From Pseudarthrobacter polychromogenes (lineage in GTDB: Bacteria > Actinomycetota > Actinomycetes > Actinomycetales > Micrococcaceae), in NCBI RefSeq assembly GCF_014644495.1, contig NZ_BMKU01000004.1, forward strand, positions 114,377 to 178,376: a DNA stretch of 64,000 bases, read 5' to 3'. The notes under the pieces were generated by a model. It made no database searches, was not told where the DNA came from, and saw only the letters and a program-made list of their open reading frames with translations. Positions 34,378 to 44,798 of the stretch are shown in pieces; the first letter of the stretch is position 1; the number at the start of each line of letters is the position of its first letter. The translations under genes were made by a program, and so were the position numbers.

Positions 34378-36321
34378 ATGGCAACTGTGGACTACCGGTC
34401 GCTGGCCGGAGACATCCTCCAGGGGGTGGGCGGTGAAAGGAACATCGCCAGCGCCACCCACTGCGCAACCAGGCTCCGGCTCAAGCTGCGCGACGACAGC
34501 AAGGCGGACCAGGCCGCAATCGAAAAACTTCCCGGCGTGATCACGGTGATGAAGGCCGGCGGACAGTTCCAGGTTGTCATCGGCAACAACGTTCCCACGG
34601 TCTACGCCGAGCTCGGCAAGATCACCAAGCTCACCGATGACGACGCGGGAAGCGATGAACCCGTTGCACACGGCAACCTCTTCAACCGCTTCATAGACCT
34701 GATCTCCTCGATCTTCTCACCAGTCATCTGGCCGCTGGCCGCAGCCGGCCTGCTCAAGGCATTCCTGAGCATGGCCACCCAGTTCGGCTGGCTTGACCCC
34801 GCGTCCCAGACGAACGTGATCCTGGCGGCCACCGCGGACGCCATCTTCTACTTCCTGCCCGTTTTCCTCGCAGTCACCGCCGCGAAACGGTTCAGGACGA
34901 ACCAGTTCACCTCCATGGCCATCGGCGGTGCCCTGGTCTACCCGAGCATCGTGGCCCTCGCGGCGCAGGCCGAACCCGTCAACTTTGCCGGCATCCCGGT
35001 GGTGATGATGAACTACACCAGCTCGGTCCTGCCCATCATCGTGGCCGTCTGGCTGCAGGGCTACGTGGAGCGCTTCCTGACGCGCGTGCTGCCTTCGGCG
35101 ATCCGGAACTTCACCACGCCGCTGCTGACGCTCCTGGTCATGGTGCCGCTGGTCCTGATGACTGTGGGGCCAGTCACAACCTTCGCCTCGCAGGGCCTGT
35201 CCGCTGGCATCAATGCGGCCTTCACGTTCGCTCCGTGGCTGGCCGGTGCCGTCATGGGCGGCTTCTGGCAGGTCTTCGTCCTCTTCGGCTTGCACTGGGG
35301 CCTGGTTCCGGGCATGCTCAACGAGCTTTCCACGCAGGGTTATTCCCTGCTGATGGGTCCGCTGGTGGCTGCAGTCCTCAGCCAGGCTGCGGCGACCCTC
35401 GCAGTCTTGTTCCGCACCCGGAACAAGGCGCGCCGCACTGTGGCCGGCCCCGCAGCCCTGTCCGGATTCCTTGCCGGCATCACCGAGCCTGCCATCTACG
35501 GCGTCAACCTTCCGCTGAAGAAACCGTTCTACTTCGGTATCGCGGGCGGCGTTGTTGGCGGGGCGATAGCCGCTGCCGGCGGCAGCGGTGCCACGTCGTT
35601 TGTCTTCGCATCGCTCTTGGCTTTGCCCGCATACGCGTCGGTTGGCAGCTTTGCCCTTCAGCTGATCGGAACGGCAGTTGCCGTGGTTATCGCCTTCACC
35701 CTGACCTTTATCTTCGGCCCGCGTGAGGAGGCGGCAGCTGCAGGGGCCGACGCCGGCACCTCGGTTCCCGAGGCAGTTTCCGTTGCGCCGGCGGCAGCTT
35801 TGGCCGTGCCCGCTTCGTCGGCCGTCCCCGCCACAGCAGCAGGTACCGCGGCCACCACGGTGGCCGGCATCGTTGACATTGTTGCCCCGGTTGCGGGCAG
35901 CGCGGTTGCTTTGGCTGATGTCCAGGACAAGGTGTTCGCATCCGGTGCCATGGGCAAGGGCCTGGGCATCATCCCGGCGGACGGGCACATCTACTCACCC
36001 ATCACCGGAACCATCAAGGCCGCCATGAAGACCGGCCACGCGTTCGGCATCAAGTCCGAGGACGGCGTTGAGGTCCTGGTCCACATCGGCATCGACACTG
36101 TCCAGCTGCAGGGGCGCGGCTTTGAAGCCGCTGTCACGCGGGGCGAGCAGGTCCGCGCGGGAGACCTGCTCGCCGTCGTCGACCTGGATGTGGTGACCGA
36201 AGCCGGTTACGACACCACCACCCTGGTGATGGTCACCAACACCGCCCAGCTTGGCAGCGTGGAACCGGTGGCCGGCGGCACGCTCGCCCACGGGGACACT
36301 GCCATCACTGTCCGCGTCTAA
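34378..36321 (+). CDS. bglF: beta-glucoside-specific PTS enzyme EIIBCA
   Basis: A 647-residue membrane transporter that takes up and phosphorylates beta-glucosides. The order is EIIB, EIIC, EIIA. The EIIB phosphocysteine is in IASATHCATRLR (Cys about 29). The EIIC membrane part runs from about 100 to 460. After an Ala/Pro/Val-rich linker (about 465-520), EIIA carries its phosphohistidine in VLVHIGIDTVQL (about 569). The length matches BglF. The ATG at 34378 has an AGAGAGGT ribosome site. It is controlled by the RAT/terminator leader and needs general EI and HPr, not in this window. Gene order with a 6-phospho-beta-glucosidase and an antiterminator fixes the role. Confidence 0.95.
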   Translation: MATVDYRSLAGDILQGVGGERNIASATHCATRLRLKLRDDSKADQAAIEKLPGVITVMKAGGQFQVVIGNNVPTVYAELGKITKLTDDDAGSDEPVAHGNLFNRFIDLISSIFSPVIWPLAAAGLLKAFLSMATQFGWLDPASQTNVILAATADAIFYFLPVFLAVTAAKRFRTNQFTSMAIGGALVYPSIVALAAQAEPVNFAGIPVVMMNYTSSVLPIIVAVWLQGYVERFLTRVLPSAIRNFTTPLLTLLVMVPLVLMTVGPVTTFASQGLSAGINAAFTFAPWLAGAVMGGFWQVFVLFGLHWGLVPGMLNELSTQGYSLLMGPLVAAVLSQAAATLAVLFRTRNKARRTVAGPAALSGFLAGITEPAIYGVNLPLKKPFYFGIAGGVVGGAIAAAGGSGATSFVFASLLALPAYASVGSFALQLIGTAVAVVIAFTLTFIFGPREEAAAAGADAGTSVPEAVSVAPAAALAVPASSAVPATAAGTAATTVAGIVDIVAPVAGSAVALADVQDKVFASGAMGKGLGIIPADGHIYSPITGTIKAAMKTGHAFGIKSEDGVEVLVHIGIDTVQLQGRGFEAAVTRGEQVRAGDLLAVVDLDVVTEAGYDTTTLVMVTNTAQLGSVEPVAGGTLAHGDTAITVRV

Positions 36322-36405
36322 GCCTTCACATATCCGGTGCCGCCAAACCCTGGCACCCGCCCCCAGTCCCGCTGGCATTTTCCAGACCCACTGACAAAGG
36401 AATGA

Positions 36406-37824
<1,419 letters not shown>

Positions 37825-37869
37825 CGCCACCCGGAACGACAAACACCAGCCGGACAGCAAGAGCCAGGA

Positions 37870-37932
37870 GAGTTTTTGTCCAGATATGCAGGGTAGAAAG
37901 GCCTTAAACCCGGCATATCTGGACAAAAACTC
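37870..37932. repeat. dispersed long palindrome, copy 2
   Basis: The arm 37870-37893 (beginning GAGTTTTTGTCCAGATATGC) is inverted at 37909-37932 with one mismatch, around a 15-base spacer holding AAGGCCTT. It is the same element as 10591-10653: the G-C pair of copy 1 (GATGTGC/GCACATC) is an A-T pair here (GATATGC/GCATATC), a compensatory change. It sits between bglA and its antiterminator gene on the same strand. Confidence 0.92.
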
Positions 37933-37975
37933 CCTCTCCGGGGGTATCCCGCTTCAACGATGAAAGGAGGACGGC

Positions 37976-38842
37976 GTGGAGGTCCTGCGCGTATTCAACA
38001 ACAACGTCGTCCTCGCCCGGGCCGCGGACAGGGGAGAGGTCATCCTCACCGGCCGCGGCCTGGGGTTCCAGGCAAAGCCCGGCCAGCAGGTGGATGAGGC
38101 CAAGGTGGTCCGCGTCTTCGTCCCCGAGGACGGCCGCAACGCTGACAACTTCGGCGCGCTGGTGGCGGCCATCCCGCCCGAACACCTCGCACTGGCAGAC
38201 CAGGCGCTGGACATTGCCCGCGGCGGACTGCGCGGGCCACTGAACTCCACCACAGTGGTGGCCCTGGCGGACCACCTGAGCTTCGCCATCAAACGCCTGC
38301 GGCAGGGCCTGAACATCGAGTACCCGCTGCGGGCCGAGGTGGCCCACCTCTACCCGGACGAGCTGCACATGGCACAGCAGATCGTGGACTTCGTCAACGC
38401 CCGGCTCGAGGAAGCCCTGCCCCGCGACGAGGCTGTAGCCGTTGCACTGCACCTGGTCAACGCGGGCTTCGCCAGCGGCGACCTCTCCTACACCTACCAG
38501 ATGACCGGCGTCTTCGCGCAGCTGTTCGAAGTCCTGGAACAGGCCTACGGCCGCTCCTTCGATCGGGAGACCGTCAACGCCGCACGCTTCATCACCCATT
38601 TGCGGTACTTTTTCGTCCGCGCCCATACCGGACGGCAGCTGGCCGAGGGGGCAACAGGGCTGGGGTCCGCCATCCGGGAGGCGTACCCGGAAGCATTCGG
38701 CACCGCACTGAAACTGCAGGCCGTCCTGGAACTCCGGCTCGGCCAGCCCCTCACCGACGACGAAGTCACCTACCTCACCCTGCACGTCGCCCGCATGGCC
38801 GATGACCTGCGGCTGAGCCAGAACGCAGAAACTCCTTCCTGA
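37976..38842 (+). CDS. licT: BglG/LicT family transcriptional antiterminator
   Basis: A 288-residue RNA-binding regulator. The N-terminal CAT domain (about 1-56) begins MEVLRVFNNNVVLARAADRG and binds the RAT at 34284. Two PRD domains follow (about 65-170 and 175-280). Their regulatory histidines are all visible: DHLSFAI, LHLVNA, THLRYFF and LHVARM. PTS phosphorylation of these domains is the known switch of the family. The start is the GTG at 37976 after an excellent AAAGGAGG site. It is the last gene of the operon it controls, which gives positive feedback, and the palindrome before it could lower its level. Confidence 0.94.
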   Translation: MEVLRVFNNNVVLARAADRGEVILTGRGLGFQAKPGQQVDEAKVVRVFVPEDGRNADNFGALVAAIPPEHLALADQALDIARGGLRGPLNSTTVVALADHLSFAIKRLRQGLNIEYPLRAEVAHLYPDELHMAQQIVDFVNARLEEALPRDEAVAVALHLVNAGFASGDLSYTYQMTGVFAQLFEVLEQAYGRSFDRETVNAARFITHLRYFFVRAHTGRQLAEGATGLGSAIREAYPEAFGTALKLQAVLELRLGQPLTDDEVTYLTLHVARMADDLRLSQNAETPS

Positions 38843-38883
38843 CCAGCGCCGTCCCAGCGGCGGCGAGATGATCATGAACTACG

Positions 38884-38897
38884 AGAGAGCGCTCTCT
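38884..38897. promoter_or_regulatory. LacI-type operator O1 of the ABC beta-glucoside operon
   Basis: A perfect 14-base palindrome AGAGAGCGCTCTCT that touches the first base of the -35 element. It is identical to 38939-38952, 55 bases away. The CG at the centre of GCGCTC-type half sites is usual for LacI-family proteins. The likely binder is the LacI regulator at 43782-44798. Confidence 0.85.
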
Positions 38898-38925
38898 TGA
38901 CAGTGATCCGCGCCACGCCTACAGT
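38897..38925 (+). promoter_or_regulatory. promoter of the ABC beta-glucoside operon
   Basis: TTGACA (38897-38902), exactly 17 bases, then TACAGT (38920-38925). It is framed by two identical operators, one overlapping the -35 and one downstream of the start site, an arrangement suited to repression by looping. Confidence 0.85.
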
Positions 38926-38938
38926 TGAGGAACTTGCC

Positions 38939-38952
38939 AGAGAGCGCTCTCT
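38939..38952. promoter_or_regulatory. LacI-type operator O2 of the ABC beta-glucoside operon
   Basis: AGAGAGCGCTCTCT, identical to 38884-38897. It lies just downstream of the predicted transcription start. Centre-to-centre distance is 55 bases, about five helical turns. Confidence 0.85.
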
Positions 38953-38983
38953 CAGCGCCGGAAGTTCCCACAAAGGAGTGACG

Positions 38984-40300
38984 TTGAAATTCGTACGCCG
39001 ACACACAGTGACCGCTATCGCGGGCGTGGCAGCCATGGCCCTGATGGCCACAGGCTGCAGCAGCAGTTCGGAACAAGCAGCAAGCGCTGACAATCCTGTA
39101 GAGCTCACGGTCACCACTTTCGGGACCTTCGGCTACGACGATCTCTACGCCGAATACGAGGAAGCCAATCCCGGCGTCAAGGTCAAGGCCACCAATATCG
39201 ACCGCGGGTCCAATGCCCGAACTGACGCCTTCACCAAGCTGGCCGCAGGATCCGGGCTCAGCGATGTCGTGGCCATCGAGGAGGGCTGGCTGGGTTCCAT
39301 CATGGAAGTTTCGGACCAGTTCGTGGACCTCAACGAGCACGGTGCAGCTGACATCAAGGACAACTGGGTGGACTGGAAGTTCAAGCAGGGCACGGATCCG
39401 GACGGCCGCGTCATCGGCTACGGAACCGACATCGGTCCGCAGGGGCTCTGCTACAACGGCAAGCTCTTCGAAGCTGCGGGAATGCCCAGCGACCGCGAAT
39501 CGGTGGCCGAGCTCTTTGGTGGCGGGGACGCCACCTGGGAAACCTACTTCAAGCTCGGGGAGCAGTACAAGGCAGCCACCGGCAAGGCCTGGTATGACCA
39601 GTCCGGCTTCGTCTGGAACTCCATGGTGAACCAGATGGAAGAGGGCTACTACACCAAGGACGGGGAGCTGAACATCGAAGGCAACCCCGAGATGAAGGAC
39701 AAATTCGAAATGCTTGCGGCCGGCACGGCGGCCGGTCTGTCCGCCAACCAGACCCAGTGGGACTGGGGTAACGGCAAGGCATTCGTTGACGGCTCCTTCG
39801 CCACTTTCGTCTGCCCCGGCTGGATGCTCGGCACCATCAAGGGCCAGCTGGAATCTGCGGGCGGCGGCACGGAGAGCGGCTGGGACTTCGCCGACGTATT
39901 CCCGGGTGGAGCCTCCAACTGGGGCGGAGCTTTCCTGTCAGTACCCACGACGTCAGAGCACCCTGCCGAAGCCGCAAAGCTGGCAGCCTGGCTGACCGCT
40001 CCCGAGCAGCAGGTCAAGCAGTCGGCTGCCGCGAACAACTTCCCCAGCACGCTCAAAGCGCAGGAGAAGCTGGTGGCCGATGCCACTCCGAACGTGGTGT
40101 TCAACGACGCCCCCACCGGCGTCATCCTTGCCAACCGCGCTAAGGGTGTGGTGGCCCAGTTCAAGGGACCGGATGATTCCGTGATCCAGGAAAACGTGTT
40201 TGGTCCGGCGCTCAAAATGCTCGACGCCGGAACGGCCGACGCTGACAAGGCCTGGTCCGAAGCGCTGACCCTCCTCAACGACCTGGTCGTAAACAACTAG
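38984..40300 (+). CDS. ABC transporter sugar-binding lipoprotein
   Basis: A 438-residue extracellular solute-binding protein, family 1 type. The signal ends in the lipobox LMATGC, with Ser-rich sequence after the cysteine. Mature part: VELTVTTFGTFGYDDLYAEY and onward. I chose the TTG at 38984 because AAAGGAG sits five bases before it; a GTG at 38978 overlaps that ribosome site, and a further upstream start would lie in the operator/promoter. It heads the operon with two permeases and a GH1 beta-glucosidase, so a beta-linked oligosaccharide such as cellobiose is the probable ligand. A GNRA-loop hairpin follows the stop. Confidence 0.92.
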   Translation: MKFVRRHTVTAIAGVAAMALMATGCSSSSEQAASADNPVELTVTTFGTFGYDDLYAEYEEANPGVKVKATNIDRGSNARTDAFTKLAAGSGLSDVVAIEEGWLGSIMEVSDQFVDLNEHGAADIKDNWVDWKFKQGTDPDGRVIGYGTDIGPQGLCYNGKLFEAAGMPSDRESVAELFGGGDATWETYFKLGEQYKAATGKAWYDQSGFVWNSMVNQMEEGYYTKDGELNIEGNPEMKDKFEMLAAGTAAGLSANQTQWDWGNGKAFVDGSFATFVCPGWMLGTIKGQLESAGGGTESGWDFADVFPGGASNWGGAFLSVPTTSEHPAEAAKLAAWLTAPEQQVKQSAAANNFPSTLKAQEKLVADATPNVVFNDAPTGVILANRAKGVVAQFKGPDDSVIQENVFGPALKMLDAGTADADKAWSEALTLLNDLVVNN

Positions 40301-40313
40301 CAACACCCGCTGT

Positions 40314-40337
40314 GGGGCCTCCCGGAAGGGAGGCCCC
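40314..40337 (+). promoter_or_regulatory. hairpin with GGAA tetraloop between binding protein and permease genes
   Basis: GGGGCCTCCC (40314-40323), loop GGAA, GGGAGGCCCC (40328-40337): ten perfect pairs with a GNRA tetraloop and no U-tract. It is suited to stabilise the 3' end of the binding-protein message or to attenuate expression of the permeases. A very similar element follows pstS. Confidence 0.75.
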
Positions 40338-40358
40338 CCGATGGAGGGCTAAAGCCCA

Positions 40359-41375
40359 ATGACAACCACCCTGAACCGCCCCGCCAAACCCGTGGCGGCC
40401 ATCAAACCCAAACCCACCTTCAAACAGAGGCTCAACGTCTTCGACGTCAAAGCATCGCCCTACCTCTACATCGCACCGTTCTTTATCCTCTTCGCACTCG
40501 TGGGGCTGTTCCCGCTGGTCTACACCTTCGTGGTCAGCCTCTTCGACTGGCACCTCCTCAAAGGCCAGGGCGACTTCGTTGGCCTGCAAAACTTCACGGA
40601 AGTCCTCCAGGACCGCTTCTTCTGGAACTCCCTGTTCAACACGGTCAGCATCTTCCTGCTGTCCGCCATCCCGCAGCTTGCCGTGGCGCTTTTCCTGGCA
40701 GCCGTGCTGGACCAGAACCTCCGCGCCAAAACCTTCTGGCGGATGAGCGTGCTCCTGCCCTACATCGTCACCCCGGTGGCGGTGGCCATGATCTTCACCA
40801 ACATGTTCGGTGAGCAGTACGGCCTCATCAACAACGTCCTGGGAAATTTTGGCCTGGATCCGGTCATGTGGAAGAGCGAGACCCTGCCCAGCCACATTGC
40901 CATCGCCACCATGGTGAACTGGCGCTGGACCGGCTATAACGCCCTCATCCTGCTGGCCGCAATGCAGGCCGTTCCCCGCGACCTGTACGAGTCCGCGGCG
41001 CTGGACGGCGCCGGAGCCCTCCGCCGCTTCTTCAGCATCACCCTGCCGAGCATCAGGCCCACCATGGTGTTTGTTGTCATTACCTCCACCATCGGCGGCC
41101 TGCAGATCTTCACCGAACCCCGGCTGTTCGATCCCGCAACCGCAGGCGGCTCGCAGCGGCAGTTCCAGACCACCGTGCTGTACCTCTGGGAAATGGCCTT
41201 CCAGCGCCAGAACTTCGGCAAGGCGTCCACCATCGCCTGGCTCCTCTTCCTGATCATCGTGCTGTTCGGTGTTATCAATTACCTGATCTCACGTCGCATC
41301 GCCACCGCCGATGCCGCAAAGCCCTCCCGGTCAACAAGGAGAGCACGCAAACGCGCTGAAAGGACTACGCGATGA
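40359..41375 (+). CDS. sugar ABC transporter permease, MalF/LacF type
   Basis: A 338-residue inner-membrane protein with six predicted membrane segments and the EAA loop ESAALDGAGALRRFFSITLPSI (key residues E-S-A-A-x-D-G-A; about 208-229). The charged N- and C-termini are cytoplasmic. Start ATG at 40359. It overlaps the second permease by four bases (ATGA at 41372-41375). Together with it and the lipoprotein it forms the importer; the ATPase is missing from the operon. Confidence 0.93.
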   Translation: MTTTLNRPAKPVAAIKPKPTFKQRLNVFDVKASPYLYIAPFFILFALVGLFPLVYTFVVSLFDWHLLKGQGDFVGLQNFTEVLQDRFFWNSLFNTVSIFLLSAIPQLAVALFLAAVLDQNLRAKTFWRMSVLLPYIVTPVAVAMIFTNMFGEQYGLINNVLGNFGLDPVMWKSETLPSHIAIATMVNWRWTGYNALILLAAMQAVPRDLYESAALDGAGALRRFFSITLPSIRPTMVFVVITSTIGGLQIFTEPRLFDPATAGGSQRQFQTTVLYLWEMAFQRQNFGKASTIAWLLFLIIVLFGVINYLISRRIATADAAKPSRSTRRARKRAERTTR

Positions 41376-42292
41376 GCACCATCGAAGGGTCGCCCCATGC
41401 GGCCACCGGCGTCTTGCCTACAGAAAAGAAGCCTTCCGGCCGCCCCGCGCCCCTCCGCAAGCGTTTTGTAGGCTCCGGCGAAAAACCCGGGTTCCTGACC
41501 TACGGATTGCTCCTCGCCTTCCTGGTGTCCTCGGCCTACCCACTGTGGTGGTCCGCCGTCATTGGCAGCCGCTCCAACGAGGCCCTCGGCGAAACCTGGC
41601 CGCCCCTGCTGCCCGGAGGGAACTTCTGGACCAACGTGGGCGAGGTCTTTGACACCATTCCGTTCTGGCTCGCCCTGGGCAACAGTGTCCTGATCTCATG
41701 CATCATCACCCTGTCCGTGGTTGGCTTTTCCACACTGGCCGGCTACGCCTTTGCGAAACTGCGCTTCAAAGGCCGCAACGGGCTCATGCTGATGGTGGTG
41801 GCCACCATGGCCATCCCAACGCAGCTTGGCATCATCCCGCTCTTCATGGTGATGAGAACCTTGGGCTGGACCGGCGAAATCGGAGCTGTGGTGGTGCCCA
41901 CGCTGGTAACCGCGTTCGGCGTCTTCTTTATGCGGCAATACCTGGTGGACGTCATCCCGGATGAGCTCATCGAATCCGCACGGATGGACGGGGCGAGCAT
42001 GATTTCCACCTTCTGGCATGTAGCCATGCCGGCAGCACGGCCTGCCATGGCCATCCTGGGGCTGTTCACGTTCATGACGGCCTGGACGGATTTCCTGTGG
42101 CCGCTGCTGGTGCTCGACGCCGGCAACCCCACGTTGCAGACGGCGCTGAGCCAGCTGCAGTCAGCCCGCTACGTGGACTACTCCGTGGTCCTCGCAGGAG
42201 CGGTGCTGGCAACCCTGCCGCTTTTGGTGCTTTTCGCACTCGCGGGCAAACAACTCATCTCAGGAATTATGCAAGGAGCAGTGAAGGGCTAA
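41372..42292 (+). CDS. sugar ABC transporter permease, MalG/LacG type
   Basis: A 306-residue membrane protein with six segments and the EAA loop ELIESARMDGASMISTFWHV (about 198-217). Start ATG at 41372, overlapping the previous gene by four bases. Its own stop overlaps the ATG of the GH1 gene by one base (TAATG). Fits the second half of a carbohydrate importer. Confidence 0.93.
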   Translation: MSTIEGSPHAATGVLPTEKKPSGRPAPLRKRFVGSGEKPGFLTYGLLLAFLVSSAYPLWWSAVIGSRSNEALGETWPPLLPGGNFWTNVGEVFDTIPFWLALGNSVLISCIITLSVVGFSTLAGYAFAKLRFKGRNGLMLMVVATMAIPTQLGIIPLFMVMRTLGWTGEIGAVVVPTLVTAFGVFFMRQYLVDVIPDELIESARMDGASMISTFWHVAMPAARPAMAILGLFTFMTAWTDFLWPLLVLDAGNPTLQTALSQLQSARYVDYSVVLAGAVLATLPLLVLFALAGKQLISGIMQGAVKG

Positions 42293-43734
42293 TGCAGCAC
42301 CCGACGTACCAGCGGCAGTGGCCCGAGGGCTTTATCTGGGGATCAGCGACGGCGGCGGCCCAGATAGAGGGCGCCGGCCGCGAGGGCGGCAAGGAAGACT
42401 CCATCTGGGACCACTTTGCGCGGATTCCAGGGGCAATAGCCAACGGCGAGAACCTTGACCAGGCCGTGGACCACTACCACCGAATGCCACAGGACGTCCG
42501 GCTGATGAAAGAGCTGGGGCTGGACTCGTACCGCTTTTCCACCAGTTGGGCGCGGGTGCGTCCCGGGGACAGGGCCGTCAACCGTGAGGGCCTGGACTTC
42601 TACTCCAGGCTGGTGGATGAGCTCCTTGAAGCCGGCATCCTGCCCTGGCTCACCCTCTACCACTGGGACCTGCCGCAGGCCCTGGAGGAAAAAGGCGGCT
42701 GGGCCAACCGCGACACCGCCTACAGGTTCGCGGAGTACGCCAATGACGTGTACTCGGCGCTGGGGGACCGGGTCCAGCACTGGACCACCTTCAATGAGCC
42801 GTTCTGTTCGTCGCTCCTGGGCTACGGCTCCGGCGTGCACGCCCCCGGCCGGCAGGAGCCCGCGGCGGCCATCGCCGCCGTGCACCACCAGCACCTGGCC
42901 CACGGGCTGGCAGTGAATGCGCTGCGGGAACGCGGCGCCCAGCACCTGGGCATCACCCTGAACCTGAGCAATTCGATTCCGCGGAACAGCCAGGACCCTG
43001 TGGACCTCGACGCCGCCCGCCGTTTCGACTCGTTGCAGAACCGGATCTTCCTCGATCCCATCCTGCGGGGGGCCTACCCGGAAGACTCACTGCGGGACCT
43101 CGGCCCGTTCGGCCTGCCGGACGTGATTCTTCCAGGCGACCTGGAGCTCATCAGCGCGCCCCTGGAGTTCCTGGGCGTGAACCACTACCACGACGACCTC
43201 ATCAGCGGACACGCTGACGACGCCGGAAGCGACGGCCACTCCGGTGGTGCAGAGCGGGCCTCCGCCTCACCCTGGATCGGCTCGGAAGACATCGCCTTTC
43301 CCAGCCGCGGCCTGCCACGGACGGCGATGGGCTGGGAAGTGAATCCGGACGGGCTCCGCAAGCTACTGGTCCGGCTGGGGGAGGAATACCCGTCGCTGCC
43401 GCCGCTGTACATCACCGAAAACGGAGCCGCGTACGAGGACACTGTCAGCCCCGACGGTGCCGTGCACGATGTGGAACGTACCCGGTTCATCCTGGACCAT
43501 GTGGCTTCAGTGGGTGAAGCAATAGACCAGGGCGCCGACGTCCGCGGCTACTTTGTCTGGTCCCTCCTGGACAACTTCGAATGGTCCTGGGGCTATGGAA
43601 AGCGCTTCGGGATTGTCCGCGTCGATTACGGCACGCTGGAACGCACCGTCAAGGACAGCGGCAAGGCCTATGCCGGGCTGATAGCAGCGGCACAGCGGAG
43701 CACTTCCCGCCTCGCTCCGGCACTGCCCGCCTAA
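42292..43734 (+). CDS. beta-glucosidase, GH1
   Basis: A 480-residue cytoplasmic glycoside hydrolase family 1 enzyme. It begins TYQRQWPEGFIWGSATAAAQ. The acid/base glutamate is in WTTFNEPFCSS and the nucleophile in YITENGAAYED. Unlike the PTS-linked enzyme at 36412, it lies in an ABC operon, so its substrate is likely an unphosphorylated beta-glucoside such as cellobiose. The ATG at 42292 shares its first base with the previous stop. No signal peptide. Confidence 0.95.
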   Translation: MQHPTYQRQWPEGFIWGSATAAAQIEGAGREGGKEDSIWDHFARIPGAIANGENLDQAVDHYHRMPQDVRLMKELGLDSYRFSTSWARVRPGDRAVNREGLDFYSRLVDELLEAGILPWLTLYHWDLPQALEEKGGWANRDTAYRFAEYANDVYSALGDRVQHWTTFNEPFCSSLLGYGSGVHAPGRQEPAAAIAAVHHQHLAHGLAVNALRERGAQHLGITLNLSNSIPRNSQDPVDLDAARRFDSLQNRIFLDPILRGAYPEDSLRDLGPFGLPDVILPGDLELISAPLEFLGVNHYHDDLISGHADDAGSDGHSGGAERASASPWIGSEDIAFPSRGLPRTAMGWEVNPDGLRKLLVRLGEEYPSLPPLYITENGAAYEDTVSPDGAVHDVERTRFILDHVASVGEAIDQGADVRGYFVWSLLDNFEWSWGYGKRFGIVRVDYGTLERTVKDSGKAYAGLIAAAQRSTSRLAPALPA

Positions 43735-43781
43735 ACTGAAATTCCCGGCACCTGTGCCAGCCAGACCACGGAGCGAACATT

Positions 43782-44798
43782 GTGAAGCAAGACACCAGCG
43801 GAAGCCGGCCGACGCCCACCCTGGAAATGGTGGCCGCGCTGGCCGGCGTCTCCCGTGCCACCGTGTCCCGCGTGGTCAATGACGTGCCGAGCGTGGATGA
43901 GGACATCGCCGCCAAGGTGCGCCAGGCGATTCTCGCCGTCAACTACACACCCAACCGGGCTGCCCGTTCGCTGGCAAGCAGGCGCCCCAACTCCGTGACG
44001 CTCATTGTGCCCGAGTCCACCTCCAAGGTCTTCGCGGACCCGTTCTTCGCATCAGTGGTCCAGGGCGTGGCGCTGTACCTGGCGGACACGGATTACACCC
44101 TGAACATGGTCATCGCCTCCGAAGCCAAGCCGGAGAAAACCAGGGCCTTCCTGCTTGGCGGGAACGTGGCCGGTGCCCTGGTGGTGTCCCACCACGCAGG
44201 GGACCGGTCCTGGACCCACCTCAGCGATTACATCCCCATGGTGTTCGCGGGCAGGCCACTGGGCGAAAGCGCCAGCTACTACGTGGATGTGGACAACGAG
44301 GCTGCGGCGGCAGGAGCCACCAGGGTGCTGATTGAGAGCGGGCGAACCAATATCGCCACCATCGCCGGCCCCCAGGACATGCCGCCGGGCATCGACCGCG
44401 TCAACGGGTGGAGGGCGGCCATGGCGGAGGCCGGGCTGGATGATTCCCGGGTTGAGTACGGTGACTTCACCCTGGCCTCCGGGGCCAAGGCGATGCGCCG
44501 CCTCCTCGGCAGCGGGAAGCCGGTTGACGGTGTGTTCGTGGCCAACGACCAGATGGCCGCCGGTGCCTACACAGTGCTGCAGGAACGGGGGCTGCGCATA
44601 CCCGAGGATGTGGCCGTGGTTGGCTTCGACGACGATTCGTTCGCCACTTCAGTCAATCCCCAGCTGACCACGGTGCACCACCCGATTATCGAGATGGGCA
44701 AGAAGATGGCAGAAATCCTGGTGGACCTCATCGAGGGGAAAGACACAGCACGCGTCACGCAGATTCCTACGTCACTCGTGATCCGGGAGTCCGTCTGA
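43782..44798 (+). CDS. LacI family transcriptional regulator of the ABC beta-glucoside operon
   Basis: A 338-residue repressor. The HTH is in TLEMVAALAGVSRATVSRVV (about 10-29), with the hinge helix in PNRAARSLASRRPNSV. A periplasmic-binding-like sensor domain follows (about 65-338). The GTG at 43782 is 47 bases after the glucosidase gene. It most likely binds the paired AGAGAGCGCTCTCT sites at 38884 and 38939, as its gene is in the operon they control. No copy of that palindrome is seen directly before this gene. Confidence 0.92.
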   Translation: MKQDTSGSRPTPTLEMVAALAGVSRATVSRVVNDVPSVDEDIAAKVRQAILAVNYTPNRAARSLASRRPNSVTLIVPESTSKVFADPFFASVVQGVALYLADTDYTLNMVIASEAKPEKTRAFLLGGNVAGALVVSHHAGDRSWTHLSDYIPMVFAGRPLGESASYYVDVDNEAAAAGATRVLIESGRTNIATIAGPQDMPPGIDRVNGWRAAMAEAGLDDSRVEYGDFTLASGAKAMRRLLGSGKPVDGVFVANDQMAAGAYTVLQERGLRIPEDVAVVGFDDDSFATSVNPQLTTVHHPIIEMGKKMAEILVDLIEGKDTARVTQIPTSLVIRESV

